Shown here one piece after another: positions 1-8,000 of a stretch of 64,000 bases of DNA; the stretch's first letter is position 1; every line of letters begins with the position of its first letter. Under the pieces are notes generated by a model. It had not been told where the DNA came from, made no database searches, and saw only the letters and a list, made by a program, of their open reading frames with translations. The DNA comes from Actinoplanes italicus (GTDB lineage Bacteria; Actinomycetota; Actinomycetes; Mycobacteriales; Micromonosporaceae). The translations under genes and the position numbers were made by a program. The stretch lies in contig NZ_PVMZ01000008.1 of the NCBI RefSeq assembly GCF_003001815.1, positions 186,001 to 250,000 of the forward strand, read 5' to 3'.

Positions 1-2
1 CA

Positions 3-302
3 TCGCACATCAAGCCGTGGCGCGATTGCGACTCGCGGGAACGCCTGGACATCGCCAACGGTCTGACGGCATGCCCGACCCACGATGTCGCGTTCGATAC
101 CGGGCTGATCACCGTTACCCCTGAACTTCGCATTGAAGTTCGTCCGGACTTGGCGGCGGCGGCCGCCACCAATTCTGGGGTGAGCGCCGCATTCGGCCGG
201 CCACCGCTTGCCGAACATCTGCTGTTGCCGGCCGGCGCCCTTCGTCCTCAGCCGGTCTACCTCGAGTGGCACCGGACGCGTATCTACGGCGGCAACGCGT
301 AG
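3..302 (+). CDS. HNH endonuclease, C-terminal part (5' end outside window)
   Basis: Open from the left edge to a TAG at 300-302, about 99 residues. It reads SHIKPWRDCDSRERLDIANG, then CPTHDVAFDTGLITV, and near the end a YLEWHR motif. This is the usual C-terminus of HNH nucleases annotated as putative restriction endonucleases: the His of SHI, the NGL turn and the THD-x-FD segment form the beta-beta-alpha metal site. It probably cleaves DNA, perhaps modified or foreign DNA. The N-terminal recognition part is not visible, so specificity is unknown. It converges on the exporter gene with a hairpin between them. Confidence 0.8.
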   Translation, partial: SHIKPWRDCDSRERLDIANGLTACPTHDVAFDTGLITVTPELRIEVRPDLAAAAATNSGVSAAFGRPPLAEHLLLPAGALRPQPVYLEWHRTRIYGGNA

Positions 303-319
303 CCGACCCCATGAGAGAT

Positions 320-346
320 GCCGCCCAACCAGATCGGTTGGGCGGC
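320..346. terminator. Bidirectional terminator hairpin
   Basis: An 11-bp perfect inverted repeat (GCCGCCCAACC / GGTTGGGCGGC) with a 5-nt loop sits between the converging HNH and exporter stops. No long T-run follows, as is usual in high-GC actinobacteria. It can serve both genes. Confidence 0.75.
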
Positions 347-355
347 ATCGGGAGA

Positions 356-1588
356 TCAGGCGGGCTGTTGAGCGGGACGACCCAGCAGGAACGACCAGTT
401 GAGTGCCCGCCCCTTCAGGCGGACCAGGGCCACCCCGCCCGCGACCGCGGCGATCGTGGTCACGGTGCCGGCGGTGACGAGGGCTCCCCGCGCGCCCATC
501 GAGTCGCACAACCAGCCGATGGCCGGGGCTCCGACGATGCCGGACAGCGACGACACGATGCCCACCGTGGCGAGGACCCGGCCGCGCATCTCCTCGCGGG
601 TGTCCAGCTGGATCCTGGTCGAGACCACGGTGTCGAAGATGACGGCGCCGGCCGCGATCGGCAGGATCAGGGCCGCGAAGCCGAGGATGTTCGGGGCCAG
701 GCCGGAGCAGAGCTGCAGGGCGCTGATCAGAAAGCCCGTCCCGAGCAGAACCCGCAGCGTCGATCGGCCGGTGCCGGCCAGCAGCAGGCCGCCGGTCACC
801 GCGCCGACGGCGAAGACCGTTGACAGCAGACCGTACGAACCCGACGATCCGCCCAGCGGGCCGGAGACCATGGCGGCCATCGAGACCTGGTAGTTGCGGC
901 CGAGCGAGCCGAGCACGAACGACAGGGCCAGGACGACCAGGATGACGGGCTGGCGCAGCAGGTAGCGGAAGCCGGCGATCACTCCGCCGTCGGTCGGCGA
1001 CGAGACGGCGAGGGGGCGCATGTCGCGGGTGCGCATGGCGAGCAGCGCGACGATGACCGCCGAGTACGACACCGCGTTGATCACGAACAGCGTGGACGGG
1101 CCGGTGACGCCGATGAGCATGCCGCCGAGGGCCATCCCGCCGATCCGGCCGGCCGAGCTGAGCACCGAGCCCAGGGCCAGCGCCGAGCCGAGAGCTTCGC
1201 GGGGGACGAGTGCGGAGCCGAAGCGGCCCAGGACCGGGCCCTCGAATGAGCCGATCACGCCGGAGGCCAGCGCGACCGCGTAGATCGGCCATTCGCCACC
1301 GGGAAGCAGCAGCGCCAGGGCGAGCAGGGCGCGGACGGCCTGGAAGGCGATCAGCATCGGCCGGGCCGGCAGCCGGTCGGCGATGGCGCCGCCCCAGCTG
1401 CCGAGCAGCAGTACCGGCAGGGACTGCAGCATGACGACCGCGCCCATGGCGGTGGCCGATCCGGTGGCCGTGAGGATCAGCCAGTTCAGTGCCAGCACCT
1501 GCATCCATGTGCCGCTGACCGAGATGAGGTCGGCGGCCGCCCACAGGCGGTAGTTGCGCTCTCGGAGCGGCGCGAACATCGGAGCCAA
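356..1588 (-). CDS. MFS exporter (DHA3/EntS-like)
   Basis: A 410-residue inner-membrane protein with about 12 hydrophobic segments. It opens with MAPMFAPLRERNYRLWAA, has the GGAIADRLPARP loop after helix 2 (MFS motif A-like), and a second-half cytoplasmic loop carrying TREEMRGRVLA. This pattern is typical of MFS_3/EntS-type exporters of siderophores or drugs. The substrate cannot be told. Start is the ATG at 1588. The first 27 codons and the whole leader are duplicated at 5821-6102, so this is the intact copy next to an inserted restriction cassette. The leader holds a 9-bp hairpin (1613-1635), also present in the other copy. Confidence 0.88.
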   Translation of the reverse strand: MAPMFAPLRERNYRLWAAADLISVSGTWMQVLALNWLILTATGSATAMGAVVMLQSLPVLLLGSWGGAIADRLPARPMLIAFQAVRALLALALLLPGGEWPIYAVALASGVIGSFEGPVLGRFGSALVPREALGSALALGSVLSSAGRIGGMALGGMLIGVTGPSTLFVINAVSYSAVIVALLAMRTRDMRPLAVSSPTDGGVIAGFRYLLRQPVILVVLALSFVLGSLGRNYQVSMAAMVSGPLGGSSGSYGLLSTVFAVGAVTGGLLLAGTGRSTLRVLLGTGFLISALQLCSGLAPNILGFAALILPIAAGAVIFDTVVSTRIQLDTREEMRGRVLATVGIVSSLSGIVGAPAIGWLCDSMGARGALVTAGTVTTIAAVAGGVALVRLKGRALNWSFLLGRPAQQPA

Positions 1589-1789
1589 GGTGGCGGCACC
1601 TCCACAGGGAAAACGGCGCCGTCTCTCGGCGCCGTCTCCCTGTTCGGACCGGCCTCGGGTTCACTTCGGCGGTGGGTTCAGGAACAACCCAACGGCAACC
1701 CCGATTGATTTCGTACGGCCACGACCACCCGACCGCAACCGACCCGGTCCCGTGGTGGCACCACCCGCCACCCCGCACCCCAGGTTTCA
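1508..1789. repeat. 282-bp direct repeat, copy 1 (exporter side)
   Basis: Bases 1508-1789 match 5821-6102 at a constant offset of 4313 bp, with about 7 mismatches by eye (roughly 97.5% identity) and no gaps. The block spans the first 27 codons of the exporter plus its leader. It ends at the TCA that in copy 2 is the stop codon of the PQQ-repeat gene. Matching stops abruptly at both edges. Bases 1790-1955, between the repeat and the nuclease start, show no gene; they hold the promoter region of the GIY-YIG nuclease. Confidence 0.93.
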
Positions 1790-1955
1790 CGTGCGTAGTT
1801 CAGGCGATTCATTGATTGTGCGGGTCCGGGTGATGCGGTCGACTACAACCAGTGTGTCGAGATGATGCTCTAGAGTAATCGCTTTGAGTGCTGACTGCTC
1901 CGGTGCCACGGGTGTCGTCGTTGGAACGTGGTAGCTAGACATGGGGAGATTCGGA

Positions 1956-2792
1956 ATGGACGCATGGATCGCCGAGTTCCGCCTGAGCATCACGCGGGCA
2001 TTGGCCGAGCAGCTAGCCACCACACTCAATCCGCTGTCACCAGCCATACTGGGCCCAGCGGCGCTGAGTAAGGTCGACGCGCGGCCGGGGGTCTACGTTC
2101 TCTTCGTCGCCTGGAAGCGTGTATACGTGGGCAAAGCGGCCAGCAACCTCCGCACCCGCCTGGAGCAGCACTACCGGAAACTCTCCGGGCGCACTGGCAT
2201 CACTATGTCGGACGTCCGTTTTACCTGTGTCTACGTCGACGAGGACCTAGACGCCGCCGCACCGGAAAAGCTCCTGATCAAAAAGTATCGGCTCGACGAC
2301 ACAATCCCCTGGAACACCAACGGCTTCGGCAACAAGGACCCTGGCCGCAACCGTGACCGGAGCGTCGTCAAGGCTCAGCATTTCGATGCTCTGTACACGA
2401 TCGATCTGGGCTACCAGCTGAGCGTCCCGTTCACTGTTTGGTCTGTGGCCGACCTTCTAGACTGGCTCAAACGCGAGCTTCCTTATCTTTTGCGGTATGA
2501 GAACAAGAACAAGTCGCATCTGACGGAGCTGAAACATACGCGTATTGAGTTGCCGGATATCGAGTTGACTGCGGCAGAATTGCTGATCGCAACCATCGAC
2601 GCGCTTTCCCCGGGTTGGCAGGCAACCGCGCTTCCCGGCTACGTGATCCTCTACAAGGAGGAGACCTCGTACGATAGCGCTCTGTTGTGGTGGAGTCGAA
2701 AGGACCACGGAACGGCGCTTGAGACTCGCGGCCCGCAACGTTTCGACGCTGGAGAGGTCGAAATGGCGGATCAGGGTGACCTGCTCGAATGA
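1956..2792 (+). CDS. Eco29kI-like type II restriction endonuclease (GIY-YIG)
   Basis: A 278-residue protein with a GIY-YIG fold. G45-V-Y47 and Y57-V-G59 give the two signature strands, followed by R66/R68, H72, E104 (in APEKLLIKKY) and N120 (PWNTNG). That order matches the Eco29kI family, whose known members cut CCGCGG. It would make double-strand cuts in unmethylated DNA. Start: the ATG at 1956 has a GGGGAGA Shine-Dalgarno 6 nt upstream; the earlier in-frame ATG (1941) overlaps that motif. It converges on the Vsr gene with only 7 bp between stops. GC content is visibly lower than in neighbours, a sign of transfer. Target specificity is inference from family. Confidence 0.87.
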   Translation: MDAWIAEFRLSITRALAEQLATTLNPLSPAILGPAALSKVDARPGVYVLFVAWKRVYVGKAASNLRTRLEQHYRKLSGRTGITMSDVRFTCVYVDEDLDAAAPEKLLIKKYRLDDTIPWNTNGFGNKDPGRNRDRSVVKAQHFDALYTIDLGYQLSVPFTVWSVADLLDWLKRELPYLLRYENKNKSHLTELKHTRIELPDIELTAAELLIATIDALSPGWQATALPGYVILYKEETSYDSALLWWSRKDHGTALETRGPQRFDAGEVEMADQGDLLE

Positions 2793-2799
2793 GGCCACC

Positions 2800-3576
2800 T
2801 CACCCTCGCGCTTCTCGGACGGCGGTTTCCACTCGGTCCGCCGCCGGCTTTGGTACGTCGTGCTCCCATACGCGGATCGCTGTCCAGCCGGCGGCCGCCA
2901 GCAGCTTGTCGGTTTCCGCGTCGCGGGCTTTGTTGCCCTCAATCTTGGTGTGCCAAAACTGTTGATTTGCCTGAGACGGCCGGTAGTGCTCAGGGCAGCC
3001 GTGCCAGTAGCAGCCATCAACGAAGACGGCGATCTTCAGTCGAGGAAAGACCAGGTCGGCAGTGCGGCGGCTACCTGATATTGGACGTGAGTTGACCCGG
3101 TAGCGCAGCCCGCGCGCATGAAGCATCGCGCGGAGCCGTCGTTCGGGCCCGGTGTCTCGGTTCTTGTTGGCGCGCATCACCGAGCGGACCGCTGGGCTTT
3201 TGGCCCATGAGTCGGGTTTCGGCGCCGGTGGCGAGAGGAGCCCCTTTTGGTGAGCAAGGCGCCAGCCCTCCCGCAGGTTTTCGGCCCGGGAAGCGAAGCC
3301 GACCTCGCCGAGGTACCGCGTCGGTGACCGACCGTTGTCGGACCAGCGTAGATACGCGCGGATTCGTCGAGTCCGCGGTAGCAACTTGAGCGCTACGGAG
3401 GCGCGTGCCTGTCGGCCGTTGTCGAGTTTCACCCAGCGGCGATCCGGGCCGCCGGCCGCCCGATCCTGCTCAGCCGCGAGAGCGCGGCGGCTACGGCCTT
3501 GGCGGCCGCGCCATGCCGCGTCCGCTGGGCAGGTGGTAGCCCAGAAGCGCTCGCTCCTTTCCCCCGTTCCGGTCAT
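2800..3576 (-). CDS. vsr: Vsr very-short-patch repair endonuclease with N-terminal extension
   Basis: A 258-residue protein. The C-terminal 135 residues are Vsr: SPAVRSVMRANKNRDTGPE, then ADLVFPRLKIAVFVDGCYWH and GCPEHYRPSQ, with the Asp of TADLVF and the zinc-site Cys/His. Vsr nicks 5' of the T in T:G mismatches left when 5-methylcytosine deaminates, which protects sites of the partner methylase. An N-terminal half of about 110 residues carries a basic motif (LPRTRRIRAYLRWSDNGRS) seen in some actinobacterial Vsr proteins; its role is unknown. The ATG overlaps the methyltransferase stop (ATGA), so the two are translationally coupled. Confidence 0.88.
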   Translation of the reverse strand: MTGTGERSERFWATTCPADAAWRGRQGRSRRALAAEQDRAAGGPDRRWVKLDNGRQARASVALKLLPRTRRIRAYLRWSDNGRSPTRYLGEVGFASRAENLREGWRLAHQKGLLSPPAPKPDSWAKSPAVRSVMRANKNRDTGPERRLRAMLHARGLRYRVNSRPISGSRRTADLVFPRLKIAVFVDGCYWHGCPEHYRPSQANQQFWHTKIEGNKARDAETDKLLAAAGWTAIRVWEHDVPKPAADRVETAVREARG

Positions 3577-4889
3577 CGCCGTTCGTCGGCCTCGTTCAGC
3601 GCCTCCGCGACGGCGTTGGCGAAGAAGCGCGCCAGGAGAACTGGTACCGCGTTTCCCAGCTGGCGCATCTGCTCACCCCGGGGCCCCGCCAGTTTCCACT
3701 CGTCGGGGAAGGTCATGACACGCGCCGTCTCACGAACCGTCATGTAGCGATGACGGAAGGTTGGTGTCTCGCTGGCGGTGGGCTCGGTGAGCAGGTCGTC
3801 GGTCAGGAGTACTGACTCTCCTCCCGGTACGCCGTGTACGCCCGCCTTCACGGTCTTCGCGGGGCGGTCCAGCACGTTCGGCGTATGCCCCGCGTAGATT
3901 CGCGCGTCAGGCCAGCCGACGTGGTACGGCACGCCGCCCGCCATCGTGACGCGGTCGAGCTGTTCCCACGACACCGGTGGCAGCTGTCGCTTCTTCTCGA
4001 CGCCATACGTGGCTAAGTCATACATCAGCGCGTCGCGCAGGGTCAGCCACGGCAGCTTCCCGTCGTCGATGGCGACTTCCCGGGGCAGTCGCGCCTCCAC
4101 GAGCTTCCTGATCCGAGCGTCAACCTTGTGACGCTTCCAGTAGGACCCGTCCCTGATCGATCGATTCAGTGCCGCCTCGGAGTGGGTTGGGGCGATCGAC
4201 TTCCTGAACCGCTCGATATCGACGCCTAGGTCGCTACGGAAAGCCACAATAATGATCCGATTACGGATCTGGGGAACGCCATAGTCTGCCGCGTTAACCC
4301 TCGTCGTAACCAGCTCGTATTTCTCCTTAGGGTTGGCCAGTGTCGTGGACAGGCGTTCCCGAAGGATCTCGTCGTGCTCGCGCCAGTCCGTCCCCTCCTG
4401 GCGTTCCACGAACGGAAGGCAAAGTTCGCGTTCGATGTACTCGAAGTACGGGCGAAACGAGGGGCGCAGTAGGCCCTGAACGTTCTCACAAATGACCGCT
4501 TTGGGCTGGATGTCGCGGATAGCGCGGAACATTTGGGGAAACATGTTGCGTTTGTCCTCGTCCCCCTTGGCCACACCGCCAAGGCTGAACGGCTGGCATG
4601 GCGGGCCCCCGGCGAGCAAGTCCACCTCGTCGTGGAGGTAGTGGAACTTGACGTCATTAACGTCGCCGGGGACCAGAGGCCATCTTTCACCGGGCAGGGG
4701 TAGCCGCTCCTCGTCGCCACGGAGCTCGGCCTCGTTGTCCAGCAGCGTCTGACAGGCCCACTTGACGATCTCGTTCACCAGCAGGGGCCGGAAGCCCGCC
4801 TGGTGCACCCCCATGGCCAAACCGCCGCCGCCGGCGAACAGCTCGACCGACCTCCGGTCTTTAGTTTCTTCTAGCTGCGGCTCAAGCAT
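3573..4889 (-). CDS. DNA cytosine-5 methyltransferase
   Basis: A 438-residue m5C methylase. Motif I is VELFAGGGG (residues 15-23), motif IV GGPPCQPFS with the catalytic Cys at about 98, motif VI ENV (135-137), motif VIII QIRNR, motif IX around RETARVMTFPDE and motif X GNAVP near the C-terminus. The segment between VIII and IX is the target-recognition domain. It protects host DNA from the convergent GIY-YIG nuclease and is followed by overlapping vsr. I chose the ATG at 4889 because homology begins just after it; an upstream in-frame start would add 28 unrelated residues. Divergent from the DUF4259 gene, sharing about 190 bp of promoter region. Confidence 0.92.
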   Translation of the reverse strand: MLEPQLEETKDRRSVELFAGGGGLAMGVHQAGFRPLLVNEIVKWACQTLLDNEAELRGDEERLPLPGERWPLVPGDVNDVKFHYLHDEVDLLAGGPPCQPFSLGGVAKGDEDKRNMFPQMFRAIRDIQPKAVICENVQGLLRPSFRPYFEYIERELCLPFVERQEGTDWREHDEILRERLSTTLANPKEKYELVTTRVNAADYGVPQIRNRIIIVAFRSDLGVDIERFRKSIAPTHSEAALNRSIRDGSYWKRHKVDARIRKLVEARLPREVAIDDGKLPWLTLRDALMYDLATYGVEKKRQLPPVSWEQLDRVTMAGGVPYHVGWPDARIYAGHTPNVLDRPAKTVKAGVHGVPGGESVLLTDDLLTEPTASETPTFRHRYMTVRETARVMTFPDEWKLAGPRGEQMRQLGNAVPVLLARFFANAVAEALNEADERR

Positions 4890-5077
4890 CGCAAAAGCAT
4901 ACCGCGGAGTTATGGATCTTGAAAGTCGACACGCCAAGCGCTTTCGATGCGTACGTCCTCGAACGAGACCCAAGAACTCGGTGAGTCGCGGAAGCCTGCC
5001 AGTACATTGGCGGATAATCGGCTGAGCTCACCACAACAAGCGCTGACCGGTTCGAGTCACCGCTAACAAGGAGTGAG

Positions 5078-5500
5078 ATGGCCACCTGGAACGTCGGCCC
5101 GTTCGACAACGACGACGCGGTGGAGTGGTGTGACCGGCTAAGTGCCGCAGATCCGGCACTGCGCGTCGAACTCATCGAGAGGACGTTGTCCCATGCCGTC
5201 ACCCACTTGGCCGACCTCAACCCGGCGAGCGCCTCGGAGGTCTTCGCCGCAGCCGCGATCGTCTTCCAGACGGCGACCGGGAAGCCCGCCACGACGACGC
5301 CCTACGCCACGGTAATCCTCGCTGACACGGAAGGCGTCGAGCCGACACCACAACTCATCGGGCTGGCGTGCGAGGCTTTGGAGGTCCTTATGGCCGGAGA
5401 CTCGGCATTCCGACGGAAGTGGGCTGGCGATGTAGAAGAGGACCTAGCTCTTGAGGGCGCCGAACGCGTCTACGACGGCCTGAAAGGGCAGTTGACGTGA
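5078..5500 (+). CDS. DUF4259 domain protein
   Basis: A 140-residue acidic protein. It opens with MATWNVGPFDNDDAVEWCDR, the signature of DUF4259 (TWG-x-GPFDND-x-A-x-W), and stays alpha-helical with no signal peptide or membrane segment. Function is unknown. An AAGGAG lies just ahead of the ATG. It lies inside the repeat-flanked restriction cassette, so it may be an accessory (immunity, regulation) or a passenger. Family members are often found beside toxin-immunity or defence genes, but nothing in the sequence proves a defence role here. Confidence 0.8.
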   Translation: MATWNVGPFDNDDAVEWCDRLSAADPALRVELIERTLSHAVTHLADLNPASASEVFAAAAIVFQTATGKPATTTPYATVILADTEGVEPTPQLIGLACEALEVLMAGDSAFRRKWAGDVEEDLALEGAERVYDGLKGQLT

Positions 5501-5820
5501 TGACAAGCGTTTCGCTCGTACAACGCGCCACCACGTACGGGAGATCCGGTGACGGAGCGCGCCATCGTCGAGTAGCGCCCGACGATTTGCGCCTATGCCG
5601 AGCGCTCCGTGACACGACGGGGATCTGGGCCTCAGCGTCGAAGGCCAGAGCGCGCTACTCACGCAAGTTGAGCTCGCCGAAGATGCGACTACGGCTACAC
5701 CTGTCGACCTGCCTTGCATGGCCGCCGGGTCGTAGACCCCATCCGGGTCGGCCAGCAGCGTCCGCGACGGCGCACACAACTCCAGCAGCTAATGCCAGTC
5801 CCGGGCCGAACTCGACAGCC
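5501..5820. other. Gene-free remnant between DUF4259 and repeat copy 2
   Basis: No convincing gene. One + frame (about 5613-5730) reads as protein-like text with a VELAEDATTATPVDLPC stretch ending at a TAG, but it lacks a start codon and a ribosome-binding site. It may be a decayed 3' gene fragment carried with the cassette. The match to the exporter begins sharply at 5821. Confidence 0.4.
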
Positions 5821-5901
5821 TGTGCCGCTGACCGAGATGAGGTCGGCGGCCGCCCACAGGCGGTAGTTGCGCTCTCGGAGCGGCGCGAACATCGGAGCCA
5901 A
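5821..5901 (-). pseudogene. Truncated duplicate of the MFS exporter 5' end
   Basis: Start codon at 5901, then the same first 27 residues as the exporter at 356-1588 (through ADLISVSGT). Homology ends at 5821; the frame runs on into unrelated sequence to about 5695. It is the 5' stump left by duplication of the insertion-site segment and cannot encode a transporter. It may still carry the original promoter. Confidence 0.85.
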
Positions 5902-6102
5902 GGTGGCGGCACCTCCACAGGGAAAACGGCGCCGTCTCTCGGCGCCGTCTCCCTGTTCGGACCGGCCTCGGGTTCACTTCGGCGGCGGGTTCAGGAACAA
6001 CCCAACGGCAACCCCGGATGATTTCGTACGGCCACGACTACCCGACCGCAACCGACACGCTCCCGTGGTGACACCACCCGCCACCCCGCACCCCAGGTTT
6101 CA
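5821..6102. repeat. 282-bp direct repeat, copy 2 (PQQ-gene side)
   Basis: Partner of 1508-1789, same orientation. Its right edge is exactly the stop codon of the PQQ-repeat gene, so before the insertion the order was probably PQQ gene, this spacer, exporter. It carries the same leader hairpin as copy 1 (ACGGCGCCG arms). Confidence 0.93.
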
Positions 6103-7233
6103 GCCGAGTGTGGAAAGCACACCGTCGCGCACCTGATGAAGCCGTCCACCGGCGACGATCACGCGACCGCCGAGCGCCGGCCCCGCCACCTTCCCGGTGG
6201 CCACGTCGAGCACCGGCCCACCGGCGTAGAGCAGCCCGCCCGCCAGGATCGGCTGCACCGCCTCGGCCTTCCGCCGGACGATCCAGGCGCGCGTGCCGTC
6301 CTGAACCTTGAGCGCTTCGACGCCCGCACCGGACACGGAGTAGATCCGGTCACGGTCGACCGCGATGGTCTCGCTCGCCGGGCCGGGGACAGTCCACTTC
6401 GGTGTGCCGTCGCCGACCTGGACGGCGCTGAGTCTCCCCGCCTTGTCGGTGACATAGAACACGGCACTGCCGGGGTGGGCGGCCTGCGCGGTCCAGACGG
6501 CCTTGCGGGTCCAGCGCACCCGGCCGGTGGTGATGTCGACGGCGGCGCTCGTCCCGGTGGTGACGTCGGATCCATCGGTGGCGCGGGCCAGGACGGTGCC
6601 GTCCGCCGACACCTCCGAGCTGCGGTGCTTCGCCTTCTGCCAGATCAGCTGCCCGTCGCGGGAGCGGTAGGCGATGACCGCGTCCTCGTCCGACGGCGAT
6701 CCGCCGGAGACGACGACGGTGCTCTTGTCGACGACGACCGTATAGATCGGGATGTCGACGCGTTGCCGCCAACGGGGCAGTCCGGTCCGCGCGTCGAGGG
6801 CGAGCAGCTTCCCGTCCGGGTCGCTCTGCGAGTTGCAGTCCCCGCCGGCCACGATGAGCAGCCCGTCGGTGACGGCGAGCCGTGGCGTCTCGCTGTCCAT
6901 CGGATCGTCCCAGTCGTACCGCCAGAGGATCTCGCCGTTGATGGTCGAATAGGCGGAGATGCCGAGCTGGTCGCTCACGTAGATCCGCTCGCCGGCGAGG
7001 ACGGGCGCCGAGAAGCCGCCGCAGCTCGCGTCGCTCGTTCGCAGGCCGGCCCGCCATTTCTCGGTCAGGCGGCGGATGCTGCCGGCGTTGATCACGGTCT
7101 CGGACGGGTTGTAGTGGCTGTCCTCGGCGTCATAGCCGGGGTGGTCCCAGAGTGGCGCGGGCGACGCGACGGCGGGAGTCGCGATCAAGATCAAGGACAA
7201 GGACATGGCTACGGTACGGCTAAGAGCTGGCAT
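6100..7233 (-). CDS. Secreted PQQ-like beta-propeller protein (paralogue 1)
   Basis: A 377-residue protein with a hydrophobic N-terminus ending ATPAVA-SPAPLWDHPGYDAEDS, consistent with export. The body has repeated blades of PQQ-like/PQQ_2 type (GKLLALDARTGLPRW, AAVDITTGRVRWT, GDGTPKWT, EALKVQDGTRAW). Such propellers usually bind ligands or partners; no catalytic motif is visible. It is a clear paralogue of the protein at 52597-53757 (shared LWDH-x-GYDAEDS and blade order). The ATG at 7233 has no Shine-Dalgarno; an AT-rich TAATTT 10 nt upstream suggests short-leader or leaderless expression. Stop coincides with the edge of the 282-bp repeat. Confidence 0.82.
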   Translation of the reverse strand: MPALSRTVAMSLSLILIATPAVASPAPLWDHPGYDAEDSHYNPSETVINAGSIRRLTEKWRAGLRTSDASCGGFSAPVLAGERIYVSDQLGISAYSTINGEILWRYDWDDPMDSETPRLAVTDGLLIVAGGDCNSQSDPDGKLLALDARTGLPRWRQRVDIPIYTVVVDKSTVVVSGGSPSDEDAVIAYRSRDGQLIWQKAKHRSSEVSADGTVLARATDGSDVTTGTSAAVDITTGRVRWTRKAVWTAQAAHPGSAVFYVTDKAGRLSAVQVGDGTPKWTVPGPASETIAVDRDRIYSVSGAGVEALKVQDGTRAWIVRRKAEAVQPILAGGLLYAGGPVLDVATGKVAGPALGGRVIVAGGRLHQVRDGVLSTLG

Positions 7234-7283
7234 GTTGCGTAAATTATGCCGATTGTCGCCGCCCAGCCCCGAGAACGCACGAA

Positions 7284-7312
7284 ACAGGGCAGTCCGTGGT
7301 GGACCGCCCTGT
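7284..7312 (-). terminator. Terminator after the DUF305-like lipoprotein gene
   Basis: A 12-bp stem (ACAGGGCAGTCC / GGACCGCCCTGT, one A-C mismatch) with a 5-nt loop begins 25 bp beyond the lipoprotein stop and just upstream of the PQQ-repeat gene. Confidence 0.75.
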
Positions 7313-7337
7313 TCCGCGGGGAACGTGGAGGGGACGT

Positions 7338-7952
7338 TCAGCCGGCGAGCAGCTTGAGCATCTGCTGGACCTGGTCGGTGCGGGACTGCTTGACCCGCTC
7401 CGCGAACGACTTGGCCAGTTCGTTGCCGCCCTTGTCGAGTTCCAGCTGAGCGAACTCGACGGCGTTGTGCTGGTGCGCCAGGAAGAGGTTGAGGAAGGCG
7501 GTCTCGAACTGCGCCTTCTTCACCGTCTTCAGCGACGCGATCTCCTTGTCGCCGGTGCTCGGCATGCCGCCGTGGTCCGCGTGCAGGCTGACCCGCTCGT
7601 CGAGCTCGGCCGGCTTGTCCCACTCGGCGAGCCAGCTCTTCATCAGCTTGATCTCGTCGGCCTGGGTGACCTGCACGGCCTTGGCCAGGTCGGCGACCTC
7701 GGGGCGGGTGGCCCGCTTGGCCGCGGTCTGCGCCATCTCCTGGCCCTGCTCCAGGTTGTCGATCAGCATCTGCAGGAACATCACGTCGGTGTCGTTGAAC
7801 GTCGACCCGGCGGTGATCTCCGAGACGTTCTTGACGTTCTGCGTCTGCACCGCGGCCGGCGGCGGCGGAGCGTCGTCACGGGCGGTCCCGCAGGCGCCGA
7901 GCAGCATCGGCGCGGCCGCGACGATCAGCGCGGCGACGTGGCGGCGCTTCAC
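7338..7952 (-). CDS. DUF305-like lipoprotein
   Basis: About 204 residues. From the GTG at 7952 the signal is KRRHVAALIVAAAPMLLGAC, a good lipobox (LGAC), so it is probably anchored outside the membrane. The body has two DUF305-type helical halves: FNDTDVMFLQMLIDNLEQGQ, EIKLMKSWLAEW, a DHGGM loop, and FLNLFLAHQHNAVEF. The usual His-His of the first half is replaced (IDNLE), while Met and His residues of the loop and second half remain. Some DUF305 proteins (CopM-like) bind copper. Two further in-frame GTGs (7976, 8000) lie upstream in a 24-bp repeat; the one at 8000 overlaps the LPMO stop (GTGA). Start choice is therefore uncertain. Confidence 0.75.
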   Translation of the reverse strand: MKRRHVAALIVAAAPMLLGACGTARDDAPPPPAAVQTQNVKNVSEITAGSTFNDTDVMFLQMLIDNLEQGQEMAQTAAKRATRPEVADLAKAVQVTQADEIKLMKSWLAEWDKPAELDERVSLHADHGGMPSTGDKEIASLKTVKKAQFETAFLNLFLAHQHNAVEFAQLELDKGGNELAKSFAERVKQSRTDQVQQMLKLLAG

Positions 7953-8000
7953 AGCGACAGGGCTCCGGCGCTTCACAGCGGCATCGCTCCGGGGCTTCAC
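7942..8000 (-). repeat. 24-bp tandem repeat duplicating a start site (SD plus GTG)
   Basis: Three in-frame GTG codons 24 nt apart (8000, 7976, 7952) each begin GTGAAG. The 24-bp units at 8000-7977 and 7976-7953 are about 85% identical and each contains CCGGAG about 10 nt before the next GTG. The third unit leads into the lipoprotein signal peptide. Confidence 0.8.

Noticed and set aside
4902..4907. CCGCGG, the likely restriction target, lies just upstream of the methyltransferase start
   Set aside because: At about 70% GC this 6-mer is expected roughly every 500-600 bp, so one site here is not evidence for autoregulation.
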